From Acanthococcus lagerstroemiae (Eukaryota; Arthropoda; Insecta; Hemiptera; Eriococcidae): 64,000 nt of DNA. Shown here piece by piece: positions 1 through 11,251 of the stretch. Each line of letters starts with the position of its first letter. Position 1 is the stretch's first letter. Position numbers and translations under genes: made by a program. The stretch is from NCBI GenBank assembly GCA_031841125.1, contig CM063106.1, positions 16,554,001 through 16,618,000 of the forward strand, given 5' to 3'. A model generated the notes under the pieces. The model searched no databases, was not told the DNA's origin, and was given only the letters and a program-made list of their open reading frames with translations.

Positions 1-780
1 AAAAATACATACTTAACCGCCCTTTATCAGCGACCAAAGCTGTTTACGTAGTGCTACTCGGTGGCTTATCATACCATATTTTGAGGTTTAAGTGTCTACA
101 CGGTATCTATACTTCAAAATATGTTCAACTCCTTATATAATGCATTTAAGGGTCATAATTCAAAAGCTTTGTTACTTAGTTGCATCTATAAGGTATGTAA
201 CTAATAGCCATAGTTTATCTAGAGTCCAGTTACTGTGGCTTAATTTGTAATACATAATTACAGCTAGTAGGTACTCGACATTACTTTCGAAGTATAAATG
301 TCACGCATACGAAATTATTGATGAATGCACAAAAAGTACCTAAGTAAAATGAAAGCAAAGGAAATGGTGGTCGTAAAGTCGGGCATAACGGGCATGACGC
401 GCCAAAAATGTTTGTCTAAATTGGTTAGGCAAGTTCACAAGCATTTTTTTTCTGAAGAATATTTGAAATTGATACGTCTACGGTTTTTATTTGTGGCTCG
501 CTTTTGACTACTGGTCTGAAATAGAAATTGAGTAAACCAGATATACGCAGGAAATGCCCCTTCAGATTAGCTTCCGTGAGGCTATAATTTGAGCGTTGAG
601 TGTTCGCTGGACTCGGCTGCGATTAAGACCTCGGAAGAAGATCCGAAGGAATGGAAACCTTTAAAATAGAATAAATAGACATTTGAAAACCTCAACCGTT
701 AGAAAAATGTAGACCTTCTGAAGAAGCCCAAGCCCGGGAAAATCCCCCTCTTCACCCTGTTTCGTCAGATCTCGTTGTGA
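1..780. other. Non-coding DNA, nothing recognised
   Basis: AT-rich sequence with only short chance ORFs, the longest about 60 codons with no family resemblance. No repeat structure or splice-flanked exon is evident. If the Iroquois gene reading from about 10 kb towards position 1 is intact, this is part of its intron. Confidence 0.5.
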
Positions 781-1155
781 TTAATTCATCTCGGAAATTG
801 AATAAGACTTCATGTAGGCTTTGCACATTCTTCTGAAGATTCATTAAGATTCATGAAGGCTTTTTAGAATTCCCAAATATTCCATTAGGACTTGTTGGAA
901 CTGTATCAAGAATTTTAAGAGTTCAGGCTTGGTAGAATACCCTGATGGTGTTTAAAACTCACTACAACTTGTTCCAACACACCTGAAATACCTGCTGGGA
1001 TGCTTTGAAACCCCATCAAGATTCCACAGAGACTATCTAAGATATGCTATGATTCTGATTCGTACAGGCTCTCTTATGAGGACTCATTCTTACTAGCTAA
1101 GATGCAGTTCTGACTAATTAGAACTTTCTAAAACTCTTTTAGAACTTACTAAAAT
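781..1155. repeat. Degenerate short-period repeat tract 1
   Basis: The block is built from loosely repeated words such as AAGATTCAT, AGGCTTT and AGAACTTNCTAAAA at intervals of about 10-12 bp. Near 1118-1160 there is a clearer tandem pair of about 20 bp. It resembles, in the opposite orientation, the GAGTCT-type tracts near 5.0, 22.0, 23.5 and 57.1 kb. Confidence 0.4.
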
Positions 1156-1327
1156 CCTCTTTTAAGCTCCGTTGTCGATTTCACTGAAGTAAAACTCCAT
1201 GAAGACTGTGATTAAGTCAATGTTCAAACTTTTGGATGATTTTGAGAAACTTTTATTCGCTTTAAGCCCTAGTGACTGAACTAAACCATCTTCCAAAGGT
1301 TCGACCCAGAACCATAACATGATTTGA

Positions 1328-1339
1328 GGGGGGGGGGGG
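1328..1339. repeat. Poly-G run (12 G)
   Basis: A homopolymer of 12 G on the plus strand. It is one of several G or C runs in the window (also near 1866, 5499, 38777, 39821, 53226 and 56804), several of them inside dispersed repeats. Confidence 0.9.
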
Positions 1340-1733
1340 TACTTTCCCAGGATGGTCAACTCGGGGCTACACTGCGAATTTCACGCCCAAAAATATAAAA
1401 TAAATATCTTGGCTTTTCTGCTAAGGAGCCAAACCATCGGCTCAGGTATTTACCCATCGGACTACACTGGGTCTAGCTTAAAAATTCGCAGGGGTTGCCA
1501 GGAAAAAGAATTTGGCGGAACAATCCGACAAAACATTGCTTCAGCTGCTGGAAATAAATTCTTTCAGCCAGTTGCTCGACAGCTTGACAAAAATCACATC
1601 ACCCAAAAATCAAAGCCTGCAGTTCCAAGAAAATAGCTGGAGCACAAACTGAAGCTAGTACACAGACAAACAATATTTTTATAATTTTTGCTGTCCACGA
1701 GAAGCTTATGTCTACAAAAAGGGCAACGCCAAG

Positions 1734-1905
1734 GGCATAGGCGCAAATAGATGGGGGCTTGGGGGGCTTGGCCCCCAAACTTTTAAATAGCCCCCCAACT
1801 CTGAAAGATTACCAAAGAAAATGACGCAGGAAGTGGTTTTGCTTCATAATAAGGGGGCTTAAGTCCCCCCCCCCCTAATTCTGAGCCCTATTTACGCTTC
1901 TAGCC
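1734..1905. mobile_element. MITE-like element, GGCATAGGCG family, copy 1
   Basis: About 172 bp bounded by an imperfect inverted repeat of about 17 bp: GGCATAGGCGCAAATAG on the left and the complement of GGCTAGAAGCGTAAATAG on the right. The interior carries GGGGGGCTTGGCCCCC and a long C run. A second copy with the same CATAGGYG ends and the same G-rich then C-rich interior lies at 38736-38880. No coding capacity; the transposase family is not known. Confidence 0.55.
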
Positions 1906-1915
1906 AAGGGACAAA

Positions 1916-2165
1916 TCGACACCTTAGAGCAAAATAGTGCTATCTACATTTTATTGAAATTGGCAGGAAAGGGAAAAGAAGTTTTCAGTAGCCTATCACT
2001 CCTGTGTTATGAAATCGTGATACCATGCTTACGTAAAGTTGACGTTTTGCTAGCATCAACATGCAGTTTTGTACATGATAGAGCGTGAAATTTCCCTTCC
2101 AGTGATACCAATAACTCATTTCCCCCAAAAAATGTAAATAGCACTATTTTGCTCAAAGGTGTCGA
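1916..2165. mobile_element. MITE with long inverted ends (TCGACACC...GGTGTCGA)
   Basis: About 250 bp with inverted termini of about 40 bp. The left end starts TCGACACCTTAGAGCAAAAT and the right end is nearly its reverse complement, ending GGTGTCGA. The complementarity continues through AGTGCTATNTACATTTT. There is no ORF. It lies about 10 bp from the preceding MITE. The superfamily cannot be assigned because no clear target duplication is seen. Confidence 0.7.
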
Positions 2166-4459
2166 AATGGGAGATCCTCCTCTTCATGCGTCAAGAAAAT
2201 AAACTATTTTACCAGAAAACATCCTATTTCCCCTCCTAAAAATGGGGTTAATGTCAATCGTCAAGTGCATTATCCCATTGCTCCGTCATCCAGCACTCAC
2301 GAATGTGCATAAATACACGTCCATTTTTTGGCTGTCCGCAAAGAGTTTGAGCTCCTCTTCTCTGAAATCCCACGTTTCAAGTGTTCGAAAATATTATCTC
2401 TCATCAAAATTCGTAGAGTGTTTTGCAAATGTCCACGTAATATTAATACCTGCAGTGTTTATTATCTATATTTCTCGTATGTTATCCTTTTTGAAACCAT
2501 CAAGATCAAATCTTATCTCAACTTATTAATGAACATACATGCTCGAAACACCGAGAACGAATAGTCATATTTTTTACTTCGGTGCCATACACAGACATCT
2601 CTCAAGATCGTATCTTCATTTCCTTGGTCAGCTAATTCAAGAGGTGGAACCCACTGGCGTTTGAACGGTAGGTGTAGTGGTACATTTCAACCCCCCCTAC
2701 CAGTCGACAAGAAATGAATAGGGGTACAGAGTATTATTCGTATCACCAAAAGTTGGAAAATTATACAAGTTGATGAAAAGGCGCCTTCAGAGAATTCAGA
2801 GACGAGATTCACGAGATTGGAGATTTATAAGCACTTCTGAGATACAAGGAAACTTTTTTTTATCTTGGTTTTTGGCACAAATTGTTATTTTTTATACCCC
2901 CATAGAAAAACCTTCCAAGCCGCTAGTGGAACACGTGACCTCTCACTCCTCTGAAGTGACAAGTTCCGCTGAAATTGAGCACCTATCTACAGCCTACTTT
3001 TTTTTCAAAGAAAGTTGATTAAAAATTCGACATTCATTGGTTTGCCCTGACCCTCTGCAATCAACCTGGCAACTCAAAAACGTAATACCTGTGCATGTTT
3101 AGAATACGTACCTTATTTTCTAACATATTTTCTCCCATCTATCCACCTTTCAAGAAATGGTAAGGTTATTTAATTATAGGGCGGAATATAAGCCCACCAT
3201 GGAGTAGGTAGATCTATAAAATACGTCCCGACTGTTGACTTGTTATTGTTTTAGAATCGATATCAAATAAGGAGCGAACGCCCCCTGCTCTTTTTCGAGT
3301 TCGGCATTACTAACGTATCACCCAAAAGATCTGAAAAAAGCGAGAATCTTTCTGGTACGATTTTCGTTTATTTATTTGTTTATTCATTTATTTATTTTAC
3401 TGTAAAGTGTAGAAGCGGACACTGTCGCCCATTTATACTATACTACTGTCTTACTACGGTTTAGTGTGACGTCTATATACGCTCTTTCGTCATCATGAAC
3501 GAAAAAAGTAATCGTCGGGGACCGAGGCGGTCCATTCCGTGCCTGTCCTTTTCATTCATTCAAACGTTTGCACAAACGATTTCCAAACGAAAGAGAGAGA
3601 AAAAAAATGCGTTCCCACGACAAAAAATTTAATAGCCGGGTTTATAAAAAGAGATTTTATTTCGACAGTTTGTATCCATCAGTAACCAAAATGATTTTTC
3701 TTCTTCCTCTTTCGTATTTAATCTCATAAAACACCCGTTAAAATGGTTGGACATCGAAATTGCGTTAAAACTATGAAGTATTAGTTGGTTAATAGCAGCG
3801 TTAATAAATCGAAGAAGAAAAAAAGGAACACCTATAAAACATGCGCCGAACGAACGAATACGATTTATTTGACGAAGAAAAGCGTAAGTATTAATTAAAA
3901 AAACATTGATTTCGATTTTATGTTGAATGTTTATATATCAACAGTCATAAAACAATATACCTTTAACGATGTATCCATGGTTTCATTGTAGTTATATTAC
4001 GTCAGGTTAAAGAAAGAAAGAAAAAAAAGTTTATTGGCTTCCCACCTTTTTCTTCCACTTTACAACAGTAACGGTTATAAAGAAACAAAAAAAAAGAGAA
4101 AAAAATAGAAAGAAAACAAAGAGAGAAAGAGAGGGGAAAAGAGAGATACAATTTCACCTGAAACCTACGGTCCGCTTTATTGCGAAGGTGAAACTGAATT
4201 TTGAATGAGTATGTTATACGGCTGCGATTTATTTTGGGCGGAGTTGCTGTACAAATTCGAAATTCGTACGATTTTGTATTCTGCAAAGAACTGTACCCGC
4301 GAACAACCAAAGTGGGTGAAATTGCTCGAAATTTTCATAACTTAATGTTCACCAAAAAAGTACGAGCATACAAAATTTTAAAGCTATGTGGTGCAAGTCT
4401 AGTGCACACCCTCCCCCGCCGGTCGTTAGAAAATTATACCCAAAAGTGACGAAATTCTG
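2166..4459. other. Non-coding DNA with simple repeats
   Basis: No convincing gene. Short ORFs of 78-102 codons occur on both strands but have no recognisable domains and overlap low-complexity sequence. A (TTTA)n-like run lies at about 3366-3402. A purine-rich stretch with long A and GA runs covers about 4010-4150. Confidence 0.5.
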
Positions 4460-4915
4460 GCACCCAGTCAGAATTTTTTTGTTTCCTTTCCTTTGCTTGT
4501 CACTGAAAATTTGTAATATTTCTGTCGGTACTTAAAGTCGGAAAACTCTAGGATCCAGTCAGTAAAATTGAGAATATGAGCTCGAGACGCACCGAAGAGT
4601 TCTTCTGGAGGGGAGGGGGGGTGTGAAACTCCCATCTGATTCAAATCAAAATTCACAAGTATCAAAGCACACGAAAATGCTTTTGGCTTGTTGGATTTTC
4701 CCAACTTCTGAACTTCAAATTCCCAACTGTTGAATTTTCCTAACTTCTGAATTCGAAATTCCCAAGTAGCAAAGCAGAAAAAAAAAGAGAAAAACAGTTT
4801 TTGACTTGTTTGATTTTCCCAACTCCGCCTGACTGAAATGGTATATTATCCCAACTGCTGAGTAAAAAATTTCCTACAGGGGGAGGGGGAGCTCCCCCTC
4901 CTCCCCCTATCGGTA
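4460..4915. repeat. Dispersed AAGTATCAAA/TTTTGACTTGTTGGATTTT repeat, copy 1
   Basis: Two tandem half-copies (about 4640-4735 and 4741-4830) share AATTCNCAAGTANCAAAGCA, a purine-rich spacer, and then TTTTGRCTTGTTNGATTTTCCCAAC. They are flanked by GGGGAGGGGGGG on the left and by a G/C palindrome, AGGGGGAGCTCCCCCT, at about 4884-4899 on the right. The same words occur at 39640-39850 and inverted at 47790-47930. It looks like a non-autonomous element or SINE-like family, but no TSD or promoter boxes are seen. Confidence 0.5.
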
Positions 4916-4979
4916 CGTTTCTAAGATGAGCTTTCTTACTAGTCAACTAACGCATAATTCGAGATTTTTAGTATCTACA

Positions 4980-5480
4980 CCCCCCGTCCGAACAAGTTTT
5001 AAAACAGGCTGAATGACTTTTAACGAGTTTCGATATAGTCTGCATGAATCTCGACAAAGTGTGACATGTCTGAATGAGTCTCAATGATTCTTATTACGTT
5101 TAAACAAATTCGATATCAAGCTTTGAACGGTTCTGAAGGAATCTGGAAGTCTGAGTAAGATTCAAAACGGTCTAAGTGACTTTCAACGAGTCTTAACAAA
5201 ATCAACATGAATATTTTTACGTATATACAGAGTGACCGAGCCGAGTGTATTTGACCAATCCTAAACAAGTCTCAACAAAATCTAGATCTGTTCTAACCAC
5301 ATTTAAATAAATCTTAAGGAAATTTAAGTAATGCTAAAAAGATGTGATTGATGTTTAACGAATTTCTGGAAAGTCTACATGAGTTCCAAATCTGAGCGAA
5401 TCTGGATCGCTTCAATGTGTCTCAAAAAATCTTAAATAAGCTCAAAAAATTCTGAAGGAGTCTGAAGAGAGTTTAAATAA
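4980..5480. repeat. GAGTCT short-period tract 2 (about 10-bp period)
   Basis: About 500 bp of degenerate repetition in which AGTCTNAANG or close variants recur every 9-11 bp (for example GTCTGAATGA followed by GTCTCAATGA). No ORF crosses it with a known domain. It ends in a run of C at about 5499-5509. Confidence 0.6.
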
Positions 5481-5509
5481 GTCCCATCAACGTCGACCCC
5501 CCCCCCCCA

Positions 5510-7055
5510 ATTGGAAAATGTTCTTCTCATTGGTCCTGTCTGTATAAGTAAGTGGTTTTTGAAAACATGTGACTTCATGATTACAATCCTGGGCGAGGAT
5601 AATTCTTCGTTTCCACAAGCCTTATACAAGATATGTATATCATAATTATGTAAGATCCTGAAGTACTTCTTTTTCCTGGAGTGGGGGAAACGGAAGAAGA
5701 AAACTTAGTTGATATTTATCTTACTGGCAGTCAAATCTCATATTTTCGAATGAAAAAACTGGTTTAGACCTTTCTTGAGTAATTTCTACTGTAGCTGTTT
5801 TTTTTAACTGTCCCCATAGCATTGTGTAGTACATGTTTGATAAGTGTAATCCCAAAGAAACATAATTTTTTGCACTTAAAAAGTTTTTCAGTTACGGAAG
5901 TGTTCCTCTTATCGAATTTGAAGGTGACGGGGACAGTAAGTGTTTTTCACTTATCCAAGATTTTTACCAAACAAGGTTGTCTTTATCGAGGTTTTACTGT
6001 GCTTTATTAGTATTTCAATCATTCTTCCGCGTTCGTAGCTTTGGCGAGGGATATTGCTTTTCGTGGAGTCAACAGTCTCCACACTTGATATGATTTTGCT
6101 TGCTAGGTGGAATTGTTGCATACACAAATACAGAAACCTAAACTTTCTTTGGATTGTCAACCAAAATTTAGAGGCTAAAACTAATCTGTTTCTAGTCTTT
6201 CTCCTATGGAAAAGTGTCATATCACGGACCTACGTTTTTCTGTGATCTTTTCTTCCATTTTGAGTCGAACCACGGAACTACGAAAAATATCTTCTGAAGT
6301 AGATTTGGCAATTATACCTCATTATCACTAAGTAGGCAGGGGAAAAATTAACATAGGTATAGGTAATTTGAAAGATCGATAATATAAGTGGGAGCGTACT
6401 GACCGAGGAGAGGCTCCCTCTGAAAGATTTGAAAATTGGCTCTAATCGTATAGTTTGAAAATTAGAGGTGAAAGCCTTTTTCAAACTTATGATTACGAGA
6501 AATGTGATCAGATGGAAAAATTCACTCTTTATAGTTGAAAATATGTACTTGTATTCCTCCTTATCAAGAAAAATGGCTTGTATTAAGGCCGCAAAATATG
6601 AGTAAATGAGACCTATTACAAAAGTAACATAAGAATGTGATAATGGGCTGAATGAACATCTAAAGGCAATCAATCTGAGAAGGTTTAAGAATGAGGTGGA
6701 CAGATAGGAATTAAGGATAATGCAACTCTAATCGTTTGTACTAACGTGCAAATGTGTATAAATTATTTTAATGGGATGAAACGAAATAACATTCAAATGT
6801 AGGCGTTCATGCTTCGAATTGATGTTTATTTAAATTCAATGAGAATAGGTCGTATATGTAAGACCTAATTTCTGCTGAGTACACATTCAGTGATAGAGTG
6901 CTGCTATAATTTTCGCATTCGACGCAGTTCTGGTCACAGCGACGAGAAAAGAAAAGCAGACAACAAGACGACTGGTATAAGATGAAAACCAATGGAATTC
7001 ACTCGACCCTTTGCTGACCAACTTCGATACTTATTATACGCATGACTGCATGCTT
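5510..7055. other. Non-coding DNA
   Basis: The longest ORF here is 131 codons on the minus strand (6278-6673). It is Leu/Ile/Phe-rich and matches no family that I recognise; it is probably chance in AT-rich sequence. No RNA gene or splice-flanked exon is evident. Confidence 0.4.
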
Positions 7056-7505
7056 CACTTTCTACCAACCTACCTACATCCTTCTGTTAGTCTTTCTGTC
7101 AACCTATCTCTCTTGGGGTCTGGTTGGCCGAGTGGACAGCGCGCTGGTCTCGGAATCCGGAGGTCCCGGGTCCGAGCCCACGTAGCAACTCGCTACATTT
7201 CGACTTTGGCCGGTTTTCTCGGCAAGAAGAGAAGAGGGCTAAGACAGCCCTAATAGCCTCCATGACGTCTCTGAGGTAATGCTCGAAAGGGTGGATTCCA
7301 GGGCTCGGGTTGAGAGCAAAATTAGAAAAGAAAACCATCTTTCTTGGTCTTTTTCTGTCTTCACAACTGACTAATGCCCGTCCACGTATGTCTGTCTCTC
7401 TATGTCAACCTATCTATCAGTCTTTCTCTCTCTTTCTGTCTGCCCGACTGCTTCATAACCGTCCACGTACGTCTGTCTGTCTTTCTGTCTAGCTAGCTAG
7501 CTCTG
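7056..7505. repeat. Degenerate (TCTG/TCTC)n microsatellite split by a SINE
   Basis: Pyrimidine-rich words CTGTCTTTCTGTC, CTATCT and TCTCTCTC occur on both sides of the SINE at 7117-7336, and the tract ends in GTCTAGCTAGCTAGC. The SINE therefore appears to have inserted into a pre-existing microsatellite. Confidence 0.65.
7117..7336 (+). mobile_element. tRNA-derived SINE with target duplications
   Basis: The head is tRNA-like. An A-box-like TGGCCGAGTGG lies at 7125-7135 and a B-box-like GGTCCGAGCCC at 7169-7179, the arrangement of an internal RNA polymerase III promoter. A non-tRNA body follows, and the element ends in an A-rich tail (AAAATTAGAAAAGAAAACC). It is flanked by an 11-bp direct repeat with one mismatch, ATCTCTCTTGG at 7106-7116 and ATCTTTCTTGG at 7337-7347, which fits LINE-mediated insertion. 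The WGGCCGAGTGG wording suggests a Leu- or Ser-type tRNA ancestor. It is not a functional tRNA gene, because the acceptor stem does not close. Confidence 0.8.
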
Positions 7506-9991
7506 ATTCTCAGATGACAAACATGCCCTTACCATTTTTTGGGGCAACAGGGAGACTAATACTACGCTGTGGGGACAATTTCAAAATTTGGAAAGGAAAA
7601 TGAGTGCAATTAGCGAGAGACCGAGACGTATGGAGAGAGAGAGACAACGGAAACCTACGCCTTAAAATGTGCGGGCTGGCTGGCGATGGCTTACCTACTT
7701 AAAGTTGTAAATAAATAAAATAAATGGGCAAGCCGCCCAGTGTTCTTCAGCAGGTAGAAGGAAAATTGTGGCCAAGTTTTAAATACGAACCTTCAGAGAA
7801 GGGATGCTCTATTTCGAATTTCCTTCTCTTCAATATGCTCTCGCTTGGAGTTGAGGTTTCTGTTCACTTTTAGATTTCAAAAAGGGGAAAGGAGAATATC
7901 ATTGCAGTAAAATGAAATGAGAAGTTAGCTGTGCTGGAATTCCTGAATTACTTTTGTGGTATGCGTTATTTTGATGAGTAAATATTTTTTCTACCTCAAG
8001 CTCCGTTGCACATCTGACGCAAGTAGAAACATGACGTAAGTACGATAATTAACCATTTTCCAGTCACTGAAATGACTACGTATAATTATCATTGGGGATA
8101 ATTTCATTATAGATTGCAAACAAGAAAAAATACTCAATTTTTTAAAACAATGGAGGAGACTTGCTATGCATTAAGTGCCGGGAAACTCTTTCAAAAATGT
8201 ATTTCCAATAAGTAAGTATTGAGGAGTTAAGCCAAGCGGAAGTTAAATGAAACCGGAACGGTAAAGTCGATGTTCTTCTAGAACTTATTATTTTGCAATT
8301 AAATTATGCTATTCTACATGAAAAGGTACTACTGGAATCTATTACCTATAATTTGAGAATAAGGGAAACAGGATGTAACAACGAGGCTAATTTTGTAATA
8401 CATGGAAATGAAACGCGAACACATATACAAAGGTAATAGAAAATTTTTTCTGCAAGGATATCGAATGAACTGGCTTTCGTTAAGAGCGTGTATTCTCAAT
8501 TACACATGTTGTACACGAATCAGGAATTTCTGAAAACGAAACGTAGACTTAATTTTGACTCAGGGTTGAAAACAGAAATAATATCCCTGAACGTCTATAG
8601 TACCAGACTAAGCGTAAAGCTTTGACTGGTTGATATATATACGGACCTGGTAGCATATTGTAACCAGTTGGCAACACTTACACTCAATATCTGTAATACC
8701 AATAAGCGCTCCCTGGTGAGTAATTATCGCAAATAACGTATAAGACTCTTTAACTTTAGCTCAAATACAAGATCGATCTTTTTATTGGATGAATGAGGAA
8801 GAATTGTTCATGACTTCAAATAATTCGTTTACTGAAGCTTGACCTGCAGGCATGACAAATCATCCCATCAGCATCATTATTACATGGACTCAGCTCAAGA
8901 CATCACGATATTCCGAATGCCTCCGCTCCCCTGATCAAAAACCGAACAGCCAATGAATATTAAAATTCAAATATTTTCACTTCCCTCCTCTCAATTGAAA
9001 AGTACCTTACTTTTGCGCTTTCAAACAACGAGGACAACTTGGTAGATCCAGGAAACAAAACATCAGGGCCAACAGAACTTTTTTGTGCGGTGTATGAAGT
9101 CTTCCCATCGCCTTTAAAAGTCTGTCTTGTGAAGTATTTTATTTTTTATCCACTGCAACCAAACACATGTATAGTGTTTTGAAAACAACTGAGCCGGCAA
9201 AAATTTTGAGACCGGTCCGTAGCTACAGCTTAAACAGAGTTCAGTAATTAGAAGACGATAGGTACTAGGGAGCCCATCATGAAGTATTTTGTTAGTTTTC
9301 AAAAATATGAGGCATCGTTGAGATTCTTACTGTTAAATAATTCAAAAGCAGAAATCAAACCGGATTTTCGTTAGAACTATGAGCTGTGCTGACCCATAAA
9401 TAGTCAGTATACTTTTTTCAAGTGTTTCAAAAGTCTCTGTTAGACGCTCTGTGGTCGTAATCAGACTCGTAGGGTTGGCGGCAATTGGGACAGTTTGCCT
9501 CCGCCATCTTCAGCAGCAGAAAGGAAGCTGCCGCTCCTGGATAATTACCCCTGCCCTCCTTGGAGAAGTGGTCACGCTGCAGACCTCTTGCAACTTACAA
9601 ATAGTAATCCGTAATCTTATACCGTTCAGTCAGTCTATTCGTGAGCACTTATCCAACCATGCTTACATGACAAATTTTTCCCAACAGTTCCAAGCATCCG
9701 TCATCAACAATACATCTCTACACGATCATCTGGGAGACTTTTTATTCTCCCATGACTCGAAGGTAGAGAGAATGTGCAAGTACAACCACCCAAATAGAAA
9801 TACGTGTTTGTATTTACGTTTATGCATTCAACGAACCAACTCAGCAGAAATACAGTTTCGTACCGATAACGCCGTGTAAACGTCTAGACAACCATGTAAG
9901 ATAGTAACTAGGTCAGGAAACTGTTGCATATATGAACTTCATGTACTGTAAAGTAAAAGAAAAGAACAGAAAAAAAGACTTTGGTACTCAC
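7506..9991. other. Non-coding DNA, probable intron of the Iroquois gene
   Basis: This lies directly downstream of the Iroquois exon on the minus strand. I searched for the homeobox exon (TALE homeodomain wording such as the WFANARRRL helix) and did not see it, so the intron probably continues past position 1. A 142-codon plus-strand ORF at 9451-9879 is open and somewhat GC-richer than its surroundings, but has no recognisable domain. Confidence 0.5.
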
Positions 9992-9996
9992 CGCGG
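9986..9996 (-). other. Splice donor of the Iroquois exon
   Basis: Read on the minus strand the junction is TCCGCG|GTGAGT, a near-consensus 5' splice site immediately after the conserved SPFYTSA coding stretch. Beyond it the frame runs into low-complexity Phe/Val codons typical of intron. Confidence 0.85.
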
Positions 9997-10345
9997 ATGT
10001 ATAAAATGGTGATTGATCCGCGCTCAATGCGGGGAAATAGGCGGCCATGCCTTCTGGATATGGCGTGCCGTACATTGATAAAGTTGGTAACCCTGTAGCA
10101 CCGGAAGCAGCTAATCTTTGGTAATTTAAAATATCATACTGGCAGGAACAGATTGTCTGACCAGTAAGAGGATCTGTGAATAATGGTCGACCGGTGTCAC
10201 AGCACCGCGGTGCGCAGTTGGTCGGGCTGCTCTGGTTGGTGCCGATTGATGGACTGGTGATCGCCGTGGTTCTGATAGCGGATACCGGTGGCGATGAAGA
10301 TCTGGTTGTGGGCGGACTAGATGATGAAGAGTGTGTTAGAGATGT
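9992..10345 (-). CDS. mirr: Iroquois-class homeobox gene (mirror-like), internal exon
   Basis: The minus strand encodes 118 codons between an acceptor (TCTATCTTTGCAG, AG at 10347-10346) and a donor (GCG|GTGAGT, GT at 9991-9990), phase 0 at both ends. The peptide starts with a Ser/Thr/Pro-rich stretch, then has a conserved block with CCDTGRP, TDPLTGQTICSCQYD and LNYQRLAASG, then YPEGMAAYFPALSADQSPFY. This block is the N-terminal signature of insect Iroquois transcription factors; ICSCQYD-LNYQRLA fits mirror better than araucan or caupolican. Family members are nuclear TALE homeodomain regulators that pattern dorsal-ventral, neural and eye fields. The start codon and homeodomain are not on this exon. 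The frame stays open for about 30 codons upstream of the acceptor, but that part looks like intron. The gene symbol is by resemblance only. Confidence 0.9.
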
Positions 10346-10362
10346 CTGCAAAGATAGAAAAT
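10346..10362 (-). other. Splice acceptor of the Iroquois exon
   Basis: Read on the minus strand a pyrimidine-rich stretch TTTTCTATCTTTGCAG ends at 10346, just before the first codons of the Ser/Thr-rich coding block. It fits a 3' splice site in phase 0. Confidence 0.8.
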
Positions 10363-10944
10363 TGGACACATCTATATTAGTATGTTGCCAAGGCCTTGCA
10401 GTTATAAATGAAGTTATGTGGACCGACACGATGTGCAAATGTATAGGTCCTTATAATACGCAACAGGACGAATTGGTCTTAGTTGGGAAATGGTTTGGGC
10501 ATCCACTTCAAAAAAGAACGTTTTCCTTAAGGCGTGGAAAAGTTAACGAAGCGATTATAATAAGCATGTACCATGGACTGTAACTGATGGTACGAGTAAA
10601 AAGCTGCGTGTCAGTGTTGGGTGTGCAAAGGAAAGAGAATTAAACCGAATTTCACTCATAGCTGCAAATTCTTTACCATGCCCATCGTATTCACACAAGT
10701 ACTCTGATACAGTACATACGTAAGCGAATTCCTCTGAGCATTGTTACATTCATATCACATTGCAGATTTCATTTCAAGCGGTTTTAAAAAGACATACCGA
10801 CCCAAATGTTTCTGAATCACATACTCTTGGTTCATCCCATCAAAGAGAAGCAAGGGCACATCTTCTCAGTCTTTGAGTCAAATTCAAATTTTATAGAGAA
10901 AATGCTCTTTTTTGTTCTCTCTAGTTGCTATATCCATGATTGCA
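10363..10944. other. Probable intron 1 or 5' flank of the Iroquois gene
   Basis: No coding exon seen. A 135-codon plus-strand ORF (10176-10583) is the antisense shadow of the Iroquois exon and runs a little beyond it. Confidence 0.5.
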
Positions 10945-11145
10945 GGGCTCTCTAAAGTTGAATCAGCGATAAGTCCACCGCAAGTACAATCATCGACCAT
11001 TTTCACTTATTTCTCAGGGTATGCTTGCTGATTGGATCAGTATTTATGCGACTGATTCAATCTGCGAATAAACGCTGAGAGATCAGCGAAAATGATCGTC
11101 TATTGTATCTATGGTAAGTTTATCGCTGATTCAAATTTAGAGAGC
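10945..11145. mobile_element. MITE, GGGCTCTCTAAATTTG family, copy 1
   Basis: About 201 bp, almost entirely two inverted arms. The left arm begins GGGCTCTCTAAAGTTGAATC and the right arm ends GATTCAAATTTAGAGAGC. Complementarity extends through AGCGATAAGT, CGACCATTTTCNCT and the centre near CTGATTGGATCAG. Two further copies lie at 11252-11393 and 41471-41612. No ORF. Confidence 0.75.
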
Positions 11146-11251
11146 AGTGAGAAATCCAAATATTTAAAGACGAAGTGGCTTAAGCTTTGAATCAACATAT
11201 CCATCAATTTTCACAACAGGCAATGTGCCCGCGCCAATTCATTATTAGTAC

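Noticed and set aside
6278..6673. 131-codon minus-strand ORF as a membrane protein
   Set aside because: Hydrophobic but without a signal, known fold or neighbouring exon; AT-rich composition explains it.
7117..7200. Functional tRNA-Leu or tRNA-Ser gene
   Set aside because: A and B boxes are present but the acceptor stem does not pair, and the unit is followed by a SINE body, A-rich tail and target duplications.
9451..9879. 142-codon ORF as a host gene
   Set aside because: No recognisable domain, no splice or promoter context, and it lies in the probable Iroquois intron. It may deserve a protein search but is not supported.
10176..10583. 135-codon plus-strand ORF
   Set aside because: It is largely the antisense of the Iroquois exon.
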